From an uncultured Oscillibacter sp. (GTDB taxonomy: Bacteria > Bacillota > Clostridia > Oscillospirales > Oscillospiraceae): 49,913 nucleotides of DNA. The notes under the pieces are model-generated. The model did not search any database, had not been told where the DNA came from, and saw only the letters and a list, made by a program, of their open reading frames with translations. The stretch is taken from the NCBI GenBank assembly GCA_910577405.1, contig CAJTMG010000022.1:1-49913 (forward strand). The letters run 5' to 3'. A program made the position numbers and the translations under genes. Numbering within the stretch: position 1 is the stretch's first letter; each line of letters opens with the position of its first letter. Shown here one piece after another: positions 25,116-33,556 of the stretch.

Positions 25116-25829
25116 ATGAAAAAGCTGGAACAGCTCTATGAGGGCAAGGCCAAAAAGGTTTTTGCCACCGATGACCCCAATCTCTATATTGTGGATTACA
25201 AGGACGACGCTACCGCCTTCAACGGACTGAAAAAGGGCACCATCGCAGGCAAGGGCGTAATCAACAACCAGATGACCAACCGTTTTATGGCCCTGCTGGA
25301 AAAGGCCGGAGTGCCGACCCATTTTGTGGAGGAGCTGAGCGAACGGGAAACGGTGGTCAAGAAGGTTTCCATTGTGCCCCTGGAAGTCATTATCCGGAAT
25401 ATCTCCGCGGGTTCCTTCGCCAAGCGCTACAGAGTAGAAGAGGGCATTGTGTTTGACGCGCCGACCTTTGAGTTTTCCTACAAGAACGACGACCTGGGCG
25501 ACCCTCTGCTGAATACCTCCCACGCCCTGGCCCTGAACCTGGCCACGCCTGAGGAAATCGAGACCATCCGGAAGTACGCCTTTCAGGTAAACGATTTTCT
25601 GAAAGACTTCTGGGCAGGCTGCGGCGTGACTCTGGTGGACTTCAAGCTGGAGTTCGGACGCCTTGCTGACGGGACCATCGTGCTGGCGGACGAAATCAGT
25701 CCCGACACCTGCCGCCTGTGGGATTCCAAGACCCATGAGAAGCTGGACAAGGACCGGTTCCGCCGGGATATGGGCGGAGTAGAGGACGCGTACAGCGAGA
25801 TTATGCGCCGCATGACGGAAGCGCTGTAA
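25116..25829 (+). CDS. purC: SAICAR synthetase
   Basis: The ATG at 25116 follows GGAGG. The 237-residue protein begins MKKLEQLYEGKAKKVFATDD and has the PurC motifs LEVIIRNISAGSFAKR, LVDFKLEFGR and DEISPDTCRLWD, which bind ATP, CAIR and aspartate. It joins aspartate to CAIR. The length is normal for the bacterial enzyme. It lies 54 bases after purE. Confidence 0.96.
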   Translation: MKKLEQLYEGKAKKVFATDDPNLYIVDYKDDATAFNGLKKGTIAGKGVINNQMTNRFMALLEKAGVPTHFVEELSERETVVKKVSIVPLEVIIRNISAGSFAKRYRVEEGIVFDAPTFEFSYKNDDLGDPLLNTSHALALNLATPEEIETIRKYAFQVNDFLKDFWAGCGVTLVDFKLEFGRLADGTIVLADEISPDTCRLWDSKTHEKLDKDRFRRDMGGVEDAYSEIMRRMTEAL

Positions 25830-25938
25830 GACAGGAATTTGTTTGACTCCGGAGACAACGGCCCTCTGTACCCGTTGGGGCAGACGTTCCGTGCTCTGGT
25901 TTCTCTCCCGCAATCATACAACATAAGGAGGCTGCTGA

Positions 25939-27360
25939 ATGGGCGGTTTTTTTGGAGCAATTTCAAAACGGGACATCGTGCTGGATGTATTCTTCGGCAC
26001 GGACTATCATTCCCACTTGGGGACCCGCCGGGGCGGTATGGCTGTCTATGACATGGATAAGGGCTTCCGGCGGCAGATCCATAATATCGAGAACACGCCC
26101 TTCCGGACCAAGTTCGAGAAGGATCTGGACACCTTTCACGGACAGGCCGGGATTGGCTGCATCAGCGATACGGACCCTCAGCCGCTTCTGATGCGTTCTC
26201 ATCTGGGCCTGTACGCGATTTCTACCGTGGGCATCATCAATAACGCCGAGGAACTGGTGGAGCAGTATTTTTCCGACCACGGGCATCAGTTTATGGCTAT
26301 GAGTTCCGGGAAGGTCAACGCTACGGAGCTGGTGGCCTCCCTGATTAACCAGAAAGACGACCTGATTTCCGGCATCCGATACGCCCAGGAGCAGATTGAC
26401 GGCTCTATGACCATCTTACTGCTGACCTCCGGGGGAATTATCGCCGCCCGTGACCGTCTGGGACGGCTGCCCGTTCTTATCGGACAGAGCGATGAGGGCT
26501 GCTGTGTGTCCTTTGAGTCCTTCGCCTACCGGAAACTAGGCTATCACGACGCCTATGAGCTGGGTCCGCAGGAGATCGTGAAGATTACCGCCAAGGGCTG
26601 GAAGACGCTTTCGCCTGCCGGAGAGGATATGCGGATCTGCGCTTTCCTTTGGACCTACTACGGTTATCCGAATTCCCGCTACGAGGGTATGAACGTGGAG
26701 CTGATGCGCTACCGGAACGGCGAGATTATGGCCCGCGACGAGGTCCAGCGGGGAAAGCTGCCGAAAGTGGATTACGTGGCGGGCGTACCGGATTCCGGCG
26801 TGCCCCATGCCATCGGCTTCGCCAATCGGAGCGGCAAGCCCTTCGCGCGGCCCTTTGTGAAGTATACCCCCACCTGGCCCCGGTCCTTTATGCCTACATC
26901 CCAGGACGTGCGGAATCAGGTGGCTAAGATGAAGCAAATCCCCGTTCAGGAATTGATCGAGGGCAAGAAGCTGCTCTTTATCGACGATTCCATTGTCCGG
27001 GGCACCCAGCTGCGGGAAACGGTGGAGTTTCTCTATGAGTCCGGCGCGGAGGAGGTCCATATGCGTTCCGCCTGCCCGCCGATTATGTATGGCTGCAAGT
27101 ATCTGAACTTCTCCCGGAGCAATTCCGATATGGAGCTTTTGAGTCGGAAAACCATCCAGGCTCTGGAGGGCGACGAGGGCCACAAGCATCTGGACGAGTA
27201 CGCTGACGCATCCACCGAGCGGGGGCAGTGTATGCTGAAGACCATCTGTGAGGAAATGGGCTTCGATTCTTTGGGATATCAGTCTTTGGATGGCCTGCTG
27301 GAAGCCATTGGCATTGACCGGAAGAAAATCTGCACCTACTGCTGGACTGGGAAAGAGTAG
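25939..27360 (+). CDS. PurF-like amidophosphoribosyltransferase lacking the glutaminase nucleophile
   Basis: The 473-residue protein keeps the PRTase half of PurF: the PRPP loop LLFIDDSIVRGTQLRE, the YVAGVPDSGVPHAIGFA flap region, and all four cysteine positions that hold the Fe-S cluster in the Bacillus enzyme (RICAFLW, MYGCKYL and CTYC near the end). The N-terminal glutaminase half is altered. The protein begins MGGFFG instead of MCGxFG, so the catalytic Cys is missing, and STVGII at 95-100 replaces the HNGN oxyanion loop. The start is fixed by AAGGAGG, so a mis-called start is unlikely. It may use ammonia or a partner, or be a regulatory paralogue of another PurF. Confidence 0.88.
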   Translation: MGGFFGAISKRDIVLDVFFGTDYHSHLGTRRGGMAVYDMDKGFRRQIHNIENTPFRTKFEKDLDTFHGQAGIGCISDTDPQPLLMRSHLGLYAISTVGIINNAEELVEQYFSDHGHQFMAMSSGKVNATELVASLINQKDDLISGIRYAQEQIDGSMTILLLTSGGIIAARDRLGRLPVLIGQSDEGCCVSFESFAYRKLGYHDAYELGPQEIVKITAKGWKTLSPAGEDMRICAFLWTYYGYPNSRYEGMNVELMRYRNGEIMARDEVQRGKLPKVDYVAGVPDSGVPHAIGFANRSGKPFARPFVKYTPTWPRSFMPTSQDVRNQVAKMKQIPVQELIEGKKLLFIDDSIVRGTQLRETVEFLYESGAEEVHMRSACPPIMYGCKYLNFSRSNSDMELLSRKTIQALEGDEGHKHLDEYADASTERGQCMLKTICEEMGFDSLGYQSLDGLLEAIGIDRKKICTYCWTGKE

Positions 27361-27379
27361 ATCAGAGATAGAAGATAGG

Positions 27380-27434
27380 AGATAAGAGATATTTTGAGGA
27401 AGAACCTTCCCCCGCGTTAAAATATCTCTTATCT
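27380..27434 (+). repeat. Long perfect inverted repeat between the purF-like gene and purM
   Basis: AGATAAGAGATATTTT (27380-27395) is matched perfectly by AAAATATCTCTTATCT (27419-27434), with one more pair outside and a 23-base loop. The stem is AT-rich, unlike the genes around it. There is no T run after it, so it is not a standard terminator. A related TATCTCTTATCT recurs at 29223-29234. An mRNA-stability or processing role is possible. Confidence 0.8.
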
Positions 27435-27500
27435 CTTCACTCTTTTCTGGTTTTTGAAAAGGTCTCTTCGCTCTTATCGAAAAAGAAGGAGGTTTTATTT

Positions 27501-28568
27501 ATGAAGGATTCCCATTCTTCTGCCTACGCCGCCGCTGGAGTGGATATCCAGGCAGGCTATGAGGGCGTGCGGCTGATGAAGCCCTTTGTGGAACGGACAC
27601 GGATTCCCGGCGTTGTCTCCGGCATCGGGGGCTTCGGGGGACTGTTCGCGCCGGATTTGTCGGGGATGTCAGAACCGGTTTTCGTCTCCGGCACCGACGG
27701 CGTGGGCACCAAACTGCGCCTTGCCCAACTGCTGGACCGGCATGACACCATCGGTATCGACTGCGTGGCTATGTGCGTCAACGACATCATCTGCTGCGGC
27801 GCGAAACCCCTCTTTTTCCTGGATTATATTGCCATTGGGAAGAACGATGCCGAAAAAGTCGCCTCCATCGTCTCCGGCGTGGCGGAAGGCTGCGTGCAGT
27901 CCGGGTGCGCTTTGATTGGCGGCGAAACGGCGGAGCATCCTGGCGTCATGGCCCCTGACGACTACGATATTGCGGGCTTTGCCGTGGGCGTGATCGACAA
28001 ACCGAAAATCATCGACCCCAGCCGTGTCCGGAATGGCGACGCGCTGATTGGCCTGACCTCCTCCGGCGTCCACTCCAACGGCTTCTCCCTGGTCCGGAAG
28101 GTTTTTGACATCGAACACACCGACCTGAACGCACCAGTGGAAACCTTGGGCGGGAAGTCTTTGGGCGAAACCCTGCTGGCTCCTACGAAGCTCTATGTGA
28201 AACCCCTGCTGGCCCTGCTGGACGGCGGAATCGATCTCCACGGCGCGTCCCATATTACCGGCGGCGGTTTCTACGAGAACGTTCCCCGGATGCTCCCCGA
28301 CGGCCTGGAAGCTTTCTTCTTTGCGGCCCAGCTTCCCCGGCTTCCTGTCTTTGAGCTGATTCAGACCTATGGGAATGTCTCTGAGCATGATATGTTCAAT
28401 ACCTTTAATATGGGCCTTGGCATGGTGCTGGCCGTCCCCGAGGAACAGGCTGACCGTGCCATGGACATTCTGCGGGACGCCGGTGAGACGGACGCGGCGG
28501 TGATCGGTCATGTGACCCGGGGAGACGGGGGCGTTTCCTTTGGCGAAGTCTGTCCCCCTGTGGTATGA
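27501..28568 (+). CDS. purM: AIR synthetase (phosphoribosylformylglycinamidine cyclo-ligase)
   Basis: The 355-residue protein has the PurM core: YAAAGVDIQAGYEGV, the VSGTDGVGTKLRLAQLLDRH segment that binds ATP, VNDIICCGAKPLFFLDYIA, an ALIGGETAEHPGV loop and a late HITGGGFYENVPRML. It closes FGAM to AIR. The start follows AAGGAGG. Its stop overlaps the purN start by 4 bases, so the two are coupled. The unusually long gap upstream of it holds an inverted repeat. Confidence 0.96.
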   Translation: MKDSHSSAYAAAGVDIQAGYEGVRLMKPFVERTRIPGVVSGIGGFGGLFAPDLSGMSEPVFVSGTDGVGTKLRLAQLLDRHDTIGIDCVAMCVNDIICCGAKPLFFLDYIAIGKNDAEKVASIVSGVAEGCVQSGCALIGGETAEHPGVMAPDDYDIAGFAVGVIDKPKIIDPSRVRNGDALIGLTSSGVHSNGFSLVRKVFDIEHTDLNAPVETLGGKSLGETLLAPTKLYVKPLLALLDGGIDLHGASHITGGGFYENVPRMLPDGLEAFFFAAQLPRLPVFELIQTYGNVSEHDMFNTFNMGLGMVLAVPEEQADRAMDILRDAGETDAAVIGHVTRGDGGVSFGEVCPPVV

Positions 28569-29167
28569 GCCGGGCAAGAATCGCCGTCTTTGTCTCCGGC
28601 GGCGGAACCAATCTGGAGGCGCTTTTGAATGCCCAGGAGGACGGCAGAATTCCTCATGGCGAAATCGTTCTGGTACTGTCCAGCAGCGAAGGGGCTTACG
28701 CTTTGGAACGGGCGAAGAATCACGGCGTACCTGGATTTGCCGTTTCCAGAAAAGGCGTCCGGCAGGAGGAATTCGAGGCGGGACTTTCGGACAAACTGAA
28801 TGCGTATAAAATTGACCTGATTGTATTGGCCGGATTCCTCTCCATTCTCTCTGAAAACTTCGTCAAAGCCTGGCCGGACCGTATCCTGAATGTCCACCCG
28901 TCCCTGATTCCCTCCTTTTGCGGCAAGGGCTTCTATGGTCTGAAGGTCCACGAGGAGGCCTTGAAACGTGGCGTGAAAGTGACCGGCGCAACGGTGCATC
29001 TGGTGAACGAAATCCCTGACGGCGGGAGGATTCTCATGCAAAAGGCTGTGGAGATTCTTCCCGGCGATACTCCGGAAGTCTTGCAGCGCCGGGTAATGGA
29101 ACAGGCGGAATGGGTTCTTCTTCCCCAGGCCGCAGAACTGCTCAGCCAAGAACTCAGCAGGAGATAA
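28565..29167 (+). CDS. purN: Glycinamide ribonucleotide formyltransferase
   Basis: The 200-residue protein begins RIAVFVSGGGTNLEALL, binding GAR phosphate, and holds the catalytic set NVHPSLIP (Asn and His), a GATVHLVNEIPDGG loop with the catalytic Asp, and LAGFLSILS. It transfers a formyl group from 10-formyl-tetrahydrofolate. ATGA overlap with purM. It is the last purine gene before three immunity-like genes interrupt the series. Confidence 0.95.
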   Translation: MSRARIAVFVSGGGTNLEALLNAQEDGRIPHGEIVLVLSSSEGAYALERAKNHGVPGFAVSRKGVRQEEFEAGLSDKLNAYKIDLIVLAGFLSILSENFVKAWPDRILNVHPSLIPSFCGKGFYGLKVHEEALKRGVKVTGATVHLVNEIPDGGRILMQKAVEILPGDTPEVLQRRVMEQAEWVLLPQAAELLSQELSRR

Positions 29168-29255
29168 CAAAAAGGTCCCAGAATCCCCTGTCTTTTTCCT
29201 ATATCTCTTGCCTCTGCTTCCTTATCTCTTATCTAAAAAATTCTTGGAGGATATT

Positions 29256-30380
29256 ATGATTGACGTCTCTCAGCTCCATGATTTCCATCCCCGGGACGAT
29301 GGACTTGCCACGCCTCTCCGAGAGCTTCTTTCTGACGATGGCGCGCGTTCTCCCCGTGTACCCTGCGGGCGCGAACAGTTTCTGGCGCTGCTGGCGGGAG
29401 TGCCTGCCATGCGGAAAATCCCCGGCATCCCCAGCCCGGCCGAACGCGGTTCCTATGCCTTTACCACCCTTCCGGAATGCAAAACGCCGGTGGAGATCGC
29501 GTCCTGCAAAGCCCATCTGAAACAGCTCTACGATATCTCGGACCGCCGGAGCCTGCTGGAATTCTGCGGCCGGGATTTCCGGTGCCACGCCAATTATCTG
29601 GATTTCGAGGGCTTCTGGGAGGGCCGTCCTGCCTTTGACCCCGACGAACTCCGGCCAGAAGCCCGGGACTTTTTCCTCTCCGCCCGGGATTTCGCCGCCC
29701 AGTTCTATCCCATCGTGGGACATTTGGGCTTTATGGCCTGGGATATCAGTGAGACCGTCGGGCTTCTCCGTTTGGCGCTGGCCTGCGGGATGCTTGGCCG
29801 GGACGATTTCGACAGCCTGGTGAATCCCCTTCTCTACGATGCCCAGGCGTTCCACAGCTGGGAGGAATACGCCGCCAGTCTTGTCGCCGGAGCTATGTAT
29901 TGGTACTTCCGGGAATACGCAGACCGGGACCCGTTCCAGGGCAATCAACCCCTTTGGCTCCAGCTTGTCTGCACCCTGCTTGCTGATAAAAACGCCTGGG
30001 GCGGCGGCTTCTGGTACACCCCGGAACGGAAGAAAAACTACCGCTTCTGGCCCGCTGAAATGAAACTCCTTCTGCCTGACTGGGAGGGACCCACAGGCTG
30101 CTTTGCCACAGACCGCATTACCGTGGACGGCTGCAAGGTGGGCTGGTGCTATCGGGAAGAACCGGAAGAGGGATTTCCTGACAGCGGCTGGCGGTTCTTC
30201 GCGGGGGATGAAAGCGAGGCGTATATTGCCGACATCAGTCATACGGAAGTCTGCGACCTGAACACCGTCTGCAACTGTGACCCGGACGTGATCCCTCTGC
30301 TGAATGCCCCCTCCCGCAGCGCCTTTGTACGGGAAGACGGCGCGTTTCGTCCGGAGCCGTTCGATTTGCCGGAGGACTGA
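29256..30380 (+). CDS. DUF1266-DUF2185 fusion, immunity-protein-like
   Basis: The ATG at 29256 follows TTGGAGG. The 374-residue protein seems to join two domains. Residues of about 90-225 resemble DUF1266: FMAWDISETVGLLRLALACG and AFHSWEEYAASLVAGAMYWY give the AWDxxR-like and SWEE..G..W pattern. Residues 280-370 match DUF2185 (Imm33-like): RITVDGCKVGWCYREEP, a DSGWRFFAGDE motif and CNCDPDVIPLL. Both are found in immunity proteins of polymorphic toxin systems. There is no signal peptide. The stop is 3 bases from the next start. No toxin lies nearby, so the partner, if any, is elsewhere. Domain calls rest on pattern memory. Confidence 0.72.
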   Translation: MIDVSQLHDFHPRDDGLATPLRELLSDDGARSPRVPCGREQFLALLAGVPAMRKIPGIPSPAERGSYAFTTLPECKTPVEIASCKAHLKQLYDISDRRSLLEFCGRDFRCHANYLDFEGFWEGRPAFDPDELRPEARDFFLSARDFAAQFYPIVGHLGFMAWDISETVGLLRLALACGMLGRDDFDSLVNPLLYDAQAFHSWEEYAASLVAGAMYWYFREYADRDPFQGNQPLWLQLVCTLLADKNAWGGGFWYTPERKKNYRFWPAEMKLLLPDWEGPTGCFATDRITVDGCKVGWCYREEPEEGFPDSGWRFFAGDESEAYIADISHTEVCDLNTVCNCDPDVIPLLNAPSRSAFVREDGAFRPEPFDLPED

Positions 30381-30383
30381 CTT

Positions 30384-31577
30384 ATGATGACGCAGAGTGA
30401 ACAGTCCTCCTTTGTCAGAGACGGTATGGAGGACCTATACCGCGCTCTGGAGCAGATGGACCCGATTTTCCTGAAAATGTGCGGCGTGCCGGAGGAAATG
30501 CAGGCCGGGCCGGTGGACGAGGATGGCTGGTGTAAATGGAAGCTGGTCCCCTCCACGGTAACAGCGGCGGATTTGGACCGTCTGGAACAGGAACGCGGAT
30601 GCAGATTTCCCTCCCTTCTGAGGGTCTTCCTTTCCACTTGCTGCCATTACTTTGAGGACGCGGGCCTTGGACGGCAAACTCTGGAAGAACCCTTTTCCTG
30701 CTTTGAAAACGCCTGGAATCCTACTCTGGTCCGTGGGAACTATCTGCCCTTTTTGTGGGACACGGAGGGCTATTTTATCCGCTGCATTGACCTGACCAAT
30801 ATGCCCGACGAGGACCGGTGCCCGGTGGTGCAGATTGACCATGAGCGGCTGTTTGACCTGGACGAGGACGCCGGACGAGAAGAACTCGCGCCCTTGATGG
30901 AACCGGTGGCGGCGTCTTTGCAGGCGTTTTTGTCGGAGATTTTCAATGGCTGGACCGAAACGCAGAAGCGACGGGCCGCCAGCCGGTATCTGCAAGGCTT
31001 GCGGGAGGCTTACGAGGACGCGGGCGGCGAACAGGTCTGGGCGGATTTTATGGAGGTCAAAACCGGCGTCAGCGAACAGTACCTTGCCGACTTGAAAGCG
31101 CTTTACCCCGAACTCCCTGCCGGTCTGGAAGCGCTGCTGCAATTCGCCGACGGCACCTATTGGCGGGAGTACCGTCCGGGAGAAAAGACCTGTCTGCTGT
31201 TCCTTGGGTCTGATCTGGAGGAATTCCCTTACTACCTGCTGTCCGCGAAGCAAATGATGGAGACAAAGGACCGTTTCGCAGACTGGGGCAAGTACCTGAT
31301 TCTCCGGGAATACGATGACATTCCTGTGGACGAGGGGATCACTCATGACCTGGCGGGCCTGCGATGGCTGCATTTCGCCGACTGCTTCAATAACGGCGGG
31401 TGCTCCCAGCTCTTTATTGACTTCACGCCGTCCGAAAAAGGCAAAGCCGGGCAGATCGTCCGTTACATCCACGACCCCGACGAGCTGACGGTGATTGCAG
31501 AGAGCTTTGACGCATATCTGGAAATGCTGATTGAAAACGAGTATGACTTTATCAACGAGGAAACCATTGAGGAATAA
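30384..31577 (+). CDS. Two-domain SUKH (SMI1/KNR4) immunity-like protein
   Basis: The 397-residue acidic protein seems to carry two SUKH folds in tandem. The first (about 40-190) has STVTAADLDRLEQERGCRFP, then LLRVFLSTCCHYF and YLPFLWDTEGYFIRCIDL. The second (about 230-385) has YLADLKALYPELPAGLEALL, then LLSAKQMMETKDRFADWG and DCFNNGGCSQLFIDF, close to SMI1/KNR4 cores. SUKH proteins are the largest group of immunity proteins against nuclease toxins. The gene follows its neighbour by 3 bases and precedes the next by 9, so they are one unit. Either ATG, at 30384 or 30387, may be used. Confidence 0.75.
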   Translation: MMTQSEQSSFVRDGMEDLYRALEQMDPIFLKMCGVPEEMQAGPVDEDGWCKWKLVPSTVTAADLDRLEQERGCRFPSLLRVFLSTCCHYFEDAGLGRQTLEEPFSCFENAWNPTLVRGNYLPFLWDTEGYFIRCIDLTNMPDEDRCPVVQIDHERLFDLDEDAGREELAPLMEPVAASLQAFLSEIFNGWTETQKRRAASRYLQGLREAYEDAGGEQVWADFMEVKTGVSEQYLADLKALYPELPAGLEALLQFADGTYWREYRPGEKTCLLFLGSDLEEFPYYLLSAKQMMETKDRFADWGKYLILREYDDIPVDEGITHDLAGLRWLHFADCFNNGGCSQLFIDFTPSEKGKAGQIVRYIHDPDELTVIAESFDAYLEMLIENEYDFINEETIEE

Positions 31578-31586
31578 GGAGGACTT

Positions 31587-32342
31587 ATGGTTGACTTGAA
31601 TGCGCCGGTATGGAAAACACTGTATTCCGCCGGAAACGACGCGGAGAAATGGCTGGGCCGCCTGCTGTCGGGAGAAGCGGAATTCCGGGAGGTTATGGAA
31701 ATCCTTGGCGAAGACCTGAGCCATCAATTAAGCTGGTACAGCGCCACGGCCTACGTCCTTCCCCATCTGGCGGTCTTCTGCAAAAAGCTGTCCCCGGAAG
31801 AACGGATGTTTCTTGTGGGGCAAATCGGACCGGCTATTGCGGCTGCGGAATCGGAAAACGGCCTGCCACCGGATACAGAGGACTTTCGGGAATTGCAGGA
31901 AGGACTGGACGGTCTGCGGCCTTTGGTACAGGATCTGATCCGGAACCATCAGGACACGCTGGACGCCGCCGGTCCGGAGGAACAGCAGATGTTTGCTTTG
32001 GGCGCGCTGGCTGTCCTGGGCAACCGGCGGCACGCTTACGACCTTTTCCTTCTGTCGGCCTACTGCTGGGAAGAGGGCCATGCCGCCTGCGCCTGCGGTT
32101 GGAATAACGAGTGCTTTCCCCTGGGCGAAAAACCGGGCTGCCTGAAACCTGCCGGCATTGCACCCTGGGACGGACAGTCTCTTGCGGACGAAGCGGTATG
32201 GTTCAGCGGCCTGCTCTCCCGTTTCGGCGACGAGGAAATTCTGCCAGTCCTGCCTCTCGTCTACGGAACGGGTACCTGCCCGGAATGCGGAAAAGAAGAG
32301 CCTTATTGGACCTGGCTGGACCGTTTCATGAAAGATTACTGA
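31587..32342 (+). CDS. HEAT-repeat-like immunity-cassette protein
   Basis: The 251-residue protein is all-helical in appearance. The segment EDLSHQLSWYSATAYVLPHL fits the first repeat of a HEAT-like family often placed beside SUKH genes (its pattern is L.H....Y.AT...P.L). Further helices follow at 90-150, a Cys-rich turn CACGWNNEC near 170, and a CPECGKEEP knuckle near the C-terminus that may bind zinc. I do not recognise a named family with certainty. Spacing of 9 bases from the SUKH gene and 20 bases to the AICAR transformylase gene places it in the same transcript as the purine genes. Confidence 0.65.
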   Translation: MVDLNAPVWKTLYSAGNDAEKWLGRLLSGEAEFREVMEILGEDLSHQLSWYSATAYVLPHLAVFCKKLSPEERMFLVGQIGPAIAAAESENGLPPDTEDFRELQEGLDGLRPLVQDLIRNHQDTLDAAGPEEQQMFALGALAVLGNRRHAYDLFLLSAYCWEEGHAACACGWNNECFPLGEKPGCLKPAGIAPWDGQSLADEAVWFSGLLSRFGDEEILPVLPLVYGTGTCPECGKEEPYWTWLDRFMKDY

Positions 32343-32362
32343 TATAAAAAGGAGTGCGGATT

Positions 32363-33544
32363 ATGACGGAACTGGAACTGAAATACGGCTGCAACCCAAA
32401 CCAGAAGCCCTCCCGAATGTTCATGCGGGACGGCGGAGACCTGCCCATCACGGTGCTGAACGGCAAGCCGGGATACATCAATTTTCTGGACGCGTTCAAC
32501 TCCTGGCAGCTTGTCCGGGAACTGAATGCCGCTGCCGGACTGCCTGCCGCCGCCAGCTTCAAGCACGTCTCCCCTGCCGGCGCCGCCGTGGGACTGCCCC
32601 TCAGCGAGACGGACCGGAAGATGTACTTTGTCGAGCCGGACGCGGAGCTCTCCCCCATCGCCTGCGCCTATATCCGGGCACGGGGCGCGGACCGGCTGTG
32701 TTCCTATGGAGATTGGGCCGCGCTCTCCGATGTCTGCGACGCCGCCACCGCGAATTACCTTAAAGCGGAAGTCTCCGACGGCATCATCGCCCCCGGCTAT
32801 ACCGACGAAGCCCTTTCAATCCTCAAGACCAAGAAGAAGGGGAATTACAACGTGGTCCAGATCGACCCGGCGTATGTCCCCGCGCCGCAGGAATATAAGG
32901 ACGTGTTCGGCGTGACCTTCCAGCAGGGACGGAATGCGTATAAAATTGACGAAAGCCTGCTGAAAAACGTTGTGACAAAGAACCATGACCTGCCTGACGC
33001 GGCGAAAATTGACATGATCGTGGCTCTGATTACCCTGAAATACACCCAGTCCAACTCCGTCTGTTATGTCAGAAACGGACAGGCCATCGGTGTCGGCGCG
33101 GGACAGCAGAGCCGTATTCACTGCACCCGCCTTGCCGGGACAAAAGCCGATAACTGGTGGCTCCGTCAGCACCCGATGGTTCTGGACCTGCCCTTTGTCG
33201 ACGGCATCCGCAGACCTGACCGGGACAACGCCATCGACTGCTATCTCTCCGAGGAAGAGTCCGAATGGCTTCTGGCAGACGGCGAATGGCAGAAGTTTTT
33301 CCAGACCTGTCCTCAGCCCTTGAGCGCCGCTGAAAAAAAGGCGTGGCTTGCAAAGCTCAACGGTGTTTCCTGCGGTTCTGACGCCTTCTTCCCCTTCGGC
33401 GACAACGTAGAACGCGCCCATAGGTCCGGCGTCCAGTACATCGTCCAGCCCGGCGGGTCCATCCGGGACGACAACGTGATTGAAACCGCCGACAAATACA
33501 ATATGACCATGTGCTTTACCGGTATGCGCCTGTTCCATCACTAA
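32363..33544 (+). CDS. Stand-alone AICAR formyltransferase (PurH C-domain type)
   Basis: The ATG at 32363 follows AAAAGGAG. The 393-residue protein corresponds to the transformylase half of PurH, with SFKHVSPAGAAVG carrying the Lys-His pair that activates the AICAR amine, then GVTFQQGRNAYKID and VGAGQQSRIHCTRLA. DAFFPFGDNVERA and a closing VQYIVQPGGSIRDDNVIETA also match. The IMP cyclohydrolase half is absent and no separate cyclohydrolase gene is in the window, so the last ring closure to IMP must be supplied from elsewhere. This shorter form is known in some Clostridia. Confidence 0.9.
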   Translation: MTELELKYGCNPNQKPSRMFMRDGGDLPITVLNGKPGYINFLDAFNSWQLVRELNAAAGLPAAASFKHVSPAGAAVGLPLSETDRKMYFVEPDAELSPIACAYIRARGADRLCSYGDWAALSDVCDAATANYLKAEVSDGIIAPGYTDEALSILKTKKKGNYNVVQIDPAYVPAPQEYKDVFGVTFQQGRNAYKIDESLLKNVVTKNHDLPDAAKIDMIVALITLKYTQSNSVCYVRNGQAIGVGAGQQSRIHCTRLAGTKADNWWLRQHPMVLDLPFVDGIRRPDRDNAIDCYLSEEESEWLLADGEWQKFFQTCPQPLSAAEKKAWLAKLNGVSCGSDAFFPFGDNVERAHRSGVQYIVQPGGSIRDDNVIETADKYNMTMCFTGMRLFHH

Positions 33545-33556
33545 GGAGGTCTGTTT

